A DNA stretch of 64,000 bases, from NCBI GenBank assembly GCA_020847735.1, contig JADLBL010000007.1, forward strand, positions 23,781 to 87,780, given 5' to 3'. Numbering within the stretch: the stretch's first letter is position 1; each line of letters begins with the position of its first letter. This stretch comes from Candidatus Eisenbacteria bacterium (GTDB lineage: Bacteria > Eisenbacteria > RBG-16-71-46). Position numbers and translations under genes: made by a program. This document shows positions 60,591 to 64,000 of this stretch, piece by piece. The notes under the pieces were generated by a model. It made no database searches and was not told the DNA's origin. It saw only the letters and a list, made by a program, of their open reading frames with translations.

Positions 60591-61597
60591 GACAGCTCCG
60601 CCTTCCACGCCGACCAGCAACGCCTGAGGACCGCGCAGCGGGCGGCGACGCCGTTGGCGACCTGCTGCAGGATCACGTTGCGCCCGTACTCGGCGATGGT
60701 CGAGTCCACCTCGACGCCGTGGTTCACCGGCCCCGGGTGCATGACCACCGCGTCGTCCTTCATGCGTTCGACGCGCGCCATGTCCACGCCCCAGACCCGC
60801 GCGTATTCGACCAGCGACGGCAGCAGGCCCTTTTCCATTCGCTCCTGCTGGATGCGCAGTGCCATCACGCCGTCGGCGTCCGTCATCGCCTCCTCGATCG
60901 TCTCCGCGCGCGCGCAGCCGAGCGATTCGACCTCGGCCGGCATCAGCGTGCCCGGCCCGCAGACGGTGACGAGCGCGCCGAGCGTCGTCAGCCCGGCGAT
61001 CGCCGAGCGGGCGACGCGCGAGTGCGCGATGTCGCCCACGATCGCCAGCCGCCGGCCTTCGAAGCGCCCGCCCCAGGCGTCACGCAGCGTCAGCAGGTCG
61101 AGCAGGCCCTGCGTCGGGTGCTCGTGCATGCCGTCGCCGGCGTTGATGATCCCGGTGCGCGGCAGGTGCCGCGCGAGGTAGGCGGGCGAGCCCGACTGCG
61201 AGTGGCGCAGGACGACGAGTTGCGCGCCCATCGCCTCGAACACCTTCATCGTGTCGAGCAGCGTCTCGCCCTTGTTCAGCGACGAGGTCGAGGCGCTGAA
61301 CGTGAACACGTTGGCGCCGAGCCGCCGCGCCGCGACCTCGAACGAGGTCCGGGTGCGGGTCGAATCCTCGATGAACGTGAGCATCACCGAGCAGCCGGCC
61401 AGGTCGTCGCGGTTGGGCGCGCCCTTGCGCAGCCAGTCGCGCTCGGCGGCGGACTCCTCGAGCAGGCCCTCGAGCGCCGCGCGCGACATGCCCTCGAGGC
61501 CGAGCAGGTGACGGCCGCTGGCCGCGGCGGGCGGGGTAGAAAAAAGCCCAGCGCTCGCGGGCGCCGGGGCGGGCAGGGATGGAGCGGACATGTTCAC
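60587..61597 (-). CDS. pyrB: aspartate carbamoyltransferase catalytic subunit
   Basis: 336-residue enzyme joining carbamoyl phosphate and aspartate. LTFIEDSTRTRTSFEVAARR is the carbamoyl-phosphate motif (S-T-R-T-R), LNKGETLLDTMK the K84-loop, HEHPTQGLLDLLTLRD the HPTQ site, VGDIAHSRVARS the aspartate-domain start, MHPGPVNHGVEVDS the substrate loop where the usual Arg of NRG is His, and ATAxxx end normal. Two starts are possible: GTG at 61597, 6 nt from GGGAG, or ATG at 61591; the first is used. The N-terminal 28 residues are Pro/Ala-rich and extra. No pyrI regulatory gene is in the window. Confidence 0.96.
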   Translation of the reverse strand: MNMSAPSLPAPAPASAGLFSTPPAAASGRHLLGLEGMSRAALEGLLEESAAERDWLRKGAPNRDDLAGCSVMLTFIEDSTRTRTSFEVAARRLGANVFTFSASTSSLNKGETLLDTMKVFEAMGAQLVVLRHSQSGSPAYLARHLPRTGIINAGDGMHEHPTQGLLDLLTLRDAWGGRFEGRRLAIVGDIAHSRVARSAIAGLTTLGALVTVCGPGTLMPAEVESLGCARAETIEEAMTDADGVMALRIQQERMEKGLLPSLVEYARVWGVDMARVERMKDDAVVMHPGPVNHGVEVDSTIAEYGRNVILQQVANGVAARCAVLRRCWSAWKAELS

Positions 61598-61606
61598 CCG
61601 GTTCTC

Positions 61607-61637
61607 CCTTCGGGACCTCTCGGGGCCCCCTTAAAGG
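61607..61637 (-). ncRNA. PyrR-type RNA hairpin in the pyrB leader, overlapping the Shine-Dalgarno
   Basis: On the minus strand the leader folds as lower stem CCUUU/GAAGG, a 5' purine bulge AAG, upper stem GGGG/UCCC and the 10-nt loop CCCCGAGAGG. This matches the known PyrR-binding motif (loop UCC-x-GAGAGG, 5' purine bulge, lower stem ending AAGG). The right arm GAAGGG is part of the pyrB Shine-Dalgarno (AAGGGAG), so a bound PyrR would block translation, as proposed for mycobacterial pyr operons. No pyrR gene is present in the window, so the regulator, if any, is elsewhere. Confidence 0.7.
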
Positions 61638-61666
61638 TGGTGGAGTGCTGGCACGAACCGCGCGGG

Positions 61667-61696
61667 ACATTAGTGGATGCGCGGGCGGGATTTCAA
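61667..61696 (-). promoter_or_regulatory. promoter for the pyr operon
   Basis: Minus strand TTGAAA (61691-61696), 18-nt spacer, TAATGT (61667-61672). Predicted +1 near 61660, giving a leader of about 63 nt that contains the PyrR-type hairpin. Confidence 0.65.
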
Positions 61697-61780
61697 GCCT
61701 CCGGCGCACGCACGCGGAGCGCGCCGGATCGCCTCACTCGGAGGTCCCGCCGCCATTCGCGGCCGCGGCGGTTCATCGCG

Positions 61781-61786
61781 TACAAT
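61781..61786 (+). promoter_or_regulatory. -10 element immediately before the secreted-protein gene
   Basis: TACAAT lies 13 nt upstream of the ATG at 61800; no convincing -35 is seen. The predicted 5' leader is only a few bases long. Confidence 0.4.
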
Positions 61787-61799
61787 TCGCCCCCACTGC

Positions 61800-62942
61800 A
61801 TGCGCCTGCACCCCGCGTACCTGCTCCTCGCCGCGCTCTCGGCTCCCCCGGCCCTCGCCGGGGTGGTCACGGTCAACCCATCCCTGCAGATGGTCGAGAC
61901 TTCGCGGCTTCGGCTGCTCTTCGACCTCGACCGGCCGGACTTCCTGGCCAGCGTCTATTTCAAGGACTGGAACCCGCAGCGCGACATCGCCGGCGAGGAC
62001 GCGCATGTCAACGAGTTCTGGGGGCAGACCCGGCGGGGCGTGGACTCGACGGGGTTCATTCGCAACGAACGGCTGGAATGGCACGACTGGACGGTGCTCG
62101 ACACGGCCGGAACGATCGTGCGGGTGCGCATCGAGAGCGGCAGCCAGGACCAGCCGCCGGTCACCACCACCTACACGTTCGTCGCCGACCAGCCGTGGTT
62201 CGTGGTCGAGCGAACGGTGCACTTCGGCGACCGGCCCGACAGTGCCGCCTGCCAGCTCTACGCCGCGCGCGTGAGCTTCCTCACCTCCTACCGGGCCCTG
62301 CGCTGGCGCGACGTCTCGGGCCTCTACGTGCAGCGCGGCTACTGCTGGTCGGGGTGCGAGACCCCGAGCTGGGACGGCCGCTGGCTCGAGCACGTGGAGC
62401 TCTCGAACACGGACTCGCTGTCGGTCGCGCAGATCTACCCCGACACGATGCCGCCCGGAACCCCGATCGTGCGCGGCGTCGGGCCCGAGTCGCTCTCGGG
62501 CTGGGTGTCGCCGCTGCTGCCCGCCGGTCGGCACGACCGCGACCTCACGACCAGGCTGATGGTCGCCTTCTCGACCAGCGCCGGCGACACCGCCGCCCTC
62601 GACCGGCTGTGGCGGATGTTCAACGACGGCGTCTACGTGCTCGACGTGCCGGCCGCCGCGCCGCAGGCGCGGGTGCGGCTCGCGGCGTGGCCGAATCCCG
62701 CCTCCGCGGGCACTCGCCTCGCCTGGACGATGCCCGTGGCGGGCCGCGCGCGGCTCGAGGTGCTCGACGTCGGCGGCCGGCGTGTCGCGACGCTGCTGGA
62801 CGGGAGGATCGGGGCCGGAGCGCACACGCGCGCATGGAGCGGTCGTGATGACGAGGGCCGCGTCCTGCCGCCGGGCGTCTACCTCGCGCGGCTGATCCTG
62901 CCGGGCGGGGTCTCGACGGCCCGCCTCGTGCGCACGCGCTGA
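61800..62942 (+). CDS. secreted protein with C-terminal FlgD-like Ig domain, unknown function
   Basis: 380-residue exported protein. Start ATG at 61800 gives the signal peptide RLHPAYLLLAALSAPPALAG. Residues about 20-285 form an unrecognised beta-rich domain with FDLDRPDFLASVYFKDWNPQ, RGYCWSGCETPSWDGRWLEH and DTAALDRLWRMFNDGVYVLD; the C-terminal ~85 residues are a FlgD-Ig/CHU_C-like sorting-type domain (PNPASAGTRLAWTMPVAGRA, LEVLDVGGRRVATLLDG, YLARLILPGGVSTARLVR). The beta-rich part may be a glycan-binding or hydrolase-like fold (mutarotase-like), but no motif proves it. Divergent from the pyr operon. Confidence 0.8.
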   Translation: MRLHPAYLLLAALSAPPALAGVVTVNPSLQMVETSRLRLLFDLDRPDFLASVYFKDWNPQRDIAGEDAHVNEFWGQTRRGVDSTGFIRNERLEWHDWTVLDTAGTIVRVRIESGSQDQPPVTTTYTFVADQPWFVVERTVHFGDRPDSAACQLYAARVSFLTSYRALRWRDVSGLYVQRGYCWSGCETPSWDGRWLEHVELSNTDSLSVAQIYPDTMPPGTPIVRGVGPESLSGWVSPLLPAGRHDRDLTTRLMVAFSTSAGDTAALDRLWRMFNDGVYVLDVPAAAPQARVRLAAWPNPASAGTRLAWTMPVAGRARLEVLDVGGRRVATLLDGRIGAGAHTRAWSGRDDEGRVLPPGVYLARLILPGGVSTARLVRTR

Positions 62943-63102
62943 ACCGCCGTCCGTTTCCCGTTCCCGTGCCGGGCGACCCTCGGGTAGGGTTCACGCGACG
63001 GCGGCGGGCGCGTGTTCCGCGCGGCGGTCGCCATGCCGGGCCGCCCGGGTTGGTCCGGCTCCCCGCGAACACCGTTTCGCCTGCCCCCCGCGGAGGTGAG
63101 CG

Positions 63103-63567
63103 ATGGCGACGGACTACCGCTTCGATCCGGACCAGAAACTCGTGGTCACCTGCTATTGGGGCCGCGTTCAGGCCGCCGACGTCGCGACGGTGCGCCGCGC
63201 GCGCGAACGTGACGACGGCCTGGCCGGGGTCGGGGCCCACCTCGTGGTCGCGACCGGGATCGAGCATCTCGACCTGTCGGCGCCCGAGACCCGGGAGGCC
63301 GCGGGCTATGTCGCGACCGGCACGGACGAAACGAGCCGGGTGCGCACCGCGATCGTCGCGCGCAGCGACATCGTCTTCGGCATGTCCCGCATGTTCGGCA
63401 TGCGCGTGGACGTGCTGCGGGACGGCGGGCAGGTCCGCGTCTTTCGCACCTGGGAGGAGGCCGCCGGCTGGCTGCGCCTCGACCTTCGGCGCGCCCGGAC
63501 GCTCGCCGACGAGATGCACGCCGGCCCCGGCCTGCCGGTCGGCGAGTCCGACGGGGCCGCCGGCTGA
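63103..63567 (+). CDS. STAS/SpoIIAA-like domain protein, unknown function
   Basis: 154-residue soluble protein with ATG at 63103 after a GAGGT Shine-Dalgarno. The pattern YRFDPDQKLVVTCYWGRVQAAD, VRTAIVARSDIVFGMSRMFGM and VRVFRTWEEAAGWLRLDL corresponds to the widespread small STAS/SpoIIAA-like family, where the FGM-x-RM helix and the VFRT..EA.xWL strand-helix are conserved. No phosphorylatable Ser motif typical of anti-sigma antagonists is evident. Partner unknown; it lies between the secreted protein and MgtE genes. Confidence 0.72.
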   Translation: MATDYRFDPDQKLVVTCYWGRVQAADVATVRRARERDDGLAGVGAHLVVATGIEHLDLSAPETREAAGYVATGTDETSRVRTAIVARSDIVFGMSRMFGMRVDVLRDGGQVRVFRTWEEAAGWLRLDLRRARTLADEMHAGPGLPVGESDGAAG

Positions 63568-63570
63568 GCC

Positions 63571-63595
63571 GGCCCGCGCGGGTGTCGCGCGGGCC
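63571..63595. terminator. bidirectional terminator-like hairpin between convergent genes
   Basis: Perfect 10-bp stem GGCCCGCGCG / CGCGCGGGCC with a 5-nt loop, between the STAS-like gene stop (63567) and the MgtE stop (63605). No T run follows. Confidence 0.5.
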
Positions 63596-63604
63596 GCGGG
63601 TCGC

Positions 63605-64000
63605 TCACAGCAGCGTGCCGCGCAGGACGATGCTCGCGATCGTGAAGTAGATGACGATGCCGGTCACGTCCACGAGCGTCGCGACGAACGGCGCCGAGGC
63701 GCTCGCGGGATCCAGCCCGACCCGGCGGAGCAGGAACGGCAGCATGGACCCCGAGAGCGTGCCCCAGGTCACCACCCCGATCACGCTCAGTCCGATGGTG
63801 AAACCGATCACCAGGTAGTGCGGGCCGTAGCTGTGGAACAGGTGCTCCCACGTGAAGACGCGGGTGAAGCCGATGGCGCCGAGAATGGCGCCCATCAGCA
63901 GGCCGGTCATGAGTTCGCGGCGGATGACCCGCCACCAGTCGGCGAGCCGGACCTCGCCCAGCGCCATGGCGCGAATGACCAGCGTCGAGGCCTGCGAGCC
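63605..64000 (-). CDS. mgtE: MgtE-family magnesium channel, C-terminal membrane part (partial)
   Basis: Visible 131 residues are the end of the transmembrane pore domain of an MgtE/SLC41-type Mg2+ channel; the gene continues past the right edge. GSQASTLVIRAMALGEV matches the N-A-G-x-Q-S-S-T-L motif at the start of the second TM pair; following segments ELMTGLLMGAILGAIGF, YLVIGFTIGLSVIGVVTWGTLSGSMLPFLL and the Asp-containing ATLVDVTGIVIYFTIA helix, with the conserved D of the Mg2+ site (LVDVTG), are in order. The cytoplasmic N and CBS domains, if present, are outside the window. Confidence 0.93.
   Translation of the reverse strand, partial: GSQASTLVIRAMALGEVRLADWWRVIRRELMTGLLMGAILGAIGFTRVFTWEHLFHSYGPHYLVIGFTIGLSVIGVVTWGTLSGSMLPFLLRRVGLDPASASAPFVATLVDVTGIVIYFTIASIVLRGTLL

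Noticed and set aside
61800..62942. Firm assignment to type IX secretion
   Set aside because: The C-terminal Ig-like domain resembles FlgD/CHU_C domains, but no Por/Spr secretion genes are in the window.

Overview
The window is a uniformly GC-rich (roughly 70%) bacterial chromosome segment with dense, mostly minus-strand operons, GTG/TTG starts, and many 1-4 nt stop/start overlaps (ATGA, GTGA, TGATG). Outer-membrane beta-barrel, Wza-type export and Wzz/Wzx/O-antigen-ligase genes indicate a diderm (Gram-negative-type) cell. Two secreted proteins end in FlgD-like/CHU_C-like Ig domains and TrmD carries the GRYKGVDER variant, which would fit the FCB group or a neighbour such as Candidatus Eisenbacteria; this assignment is an inference only. 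No rRNA, tRNA, CRISPR, prophage or IS transposase was seen.

Layout: (1) 1-5630, minus: meaB (partial), a beta-barrel protein, a GT28 glycolipid glycosyltransferase, yraN, rnhB, rplS, dut and a small lipoprotein. (2) 5631-8001: the only plus-strand gene of this part, an undecaprenyl-phosphate sugar transferase, flanked on both sides by related ~145-150 bp palindromic elements; the downstream one runs into a 4 x 41-bp tandem array that reaches the stop codon of the next gene. (3) 8000-19867, minus: one long coupled operon: epimerase, wecA, khpA, rimM, trmD, O-antigen ligase, GT4, methyltransferase, Wzx flippase, methyltransferase, GT4, GT2, GT4. The widely conserved khpA-rimM-trmD-rplS-rnhB-yraN housekeeping cluster has been split here by about 12 kb of surface-polysaccharide genes. 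(4) 20102-29384, minus: a second polysaccharide set (GT4, O-antigen ligase, Wzz-like, GT2) followed by a secreted glycosidase-like protein, GT4 and an AsnB-type amidotransferase. (5) 29513-42757: FG-GAP/UnbV secreted protein, GT4, Wza-type exporter, rfbB, ugd (minus), RmlC-like epimerase and cupin (plus), rmd (minus), TylF-type methyltransferase (plus), a second Wzx and gmd (minus): nucleotide-sugar supply (dTDP-6-deoxyhexose, UDP-glucuronate, GDP-deoxyhexose) plus export. (6) 42869-49902: an OPT-family transporter coupled to a six-hairpin-glycosidase-like protein, an ECF sigma factor with a large anti-sigma factor, a small zinc-ribbon membrane protein. (7) 49318-61597, minus: a complete de novo UMP operon apart from pyrE: pyrB-pyrC-carA-carB-TPR lipoprotein-pyrK-pyrD-pyrF, then SRPBCC and DinB proteins, preceded by a good promoter and a PyrR-type RNA hairpin that overlaps the pyrB Shine-Dalgarno. 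(8) 61800-64000: a secreted FlgD-Ig protein, a STAS-like protein and the C-terminal part of MgtE.

Regulatory reading: eleven promoter-like pairs share TTGAC/TTGCGC-type -35 boxes, 17-18 nt spacers and a -10 of the form YA(N)3T. Several genes have the -10 only 6-8 nt before the start codon, suggesting leaderless transcripts.
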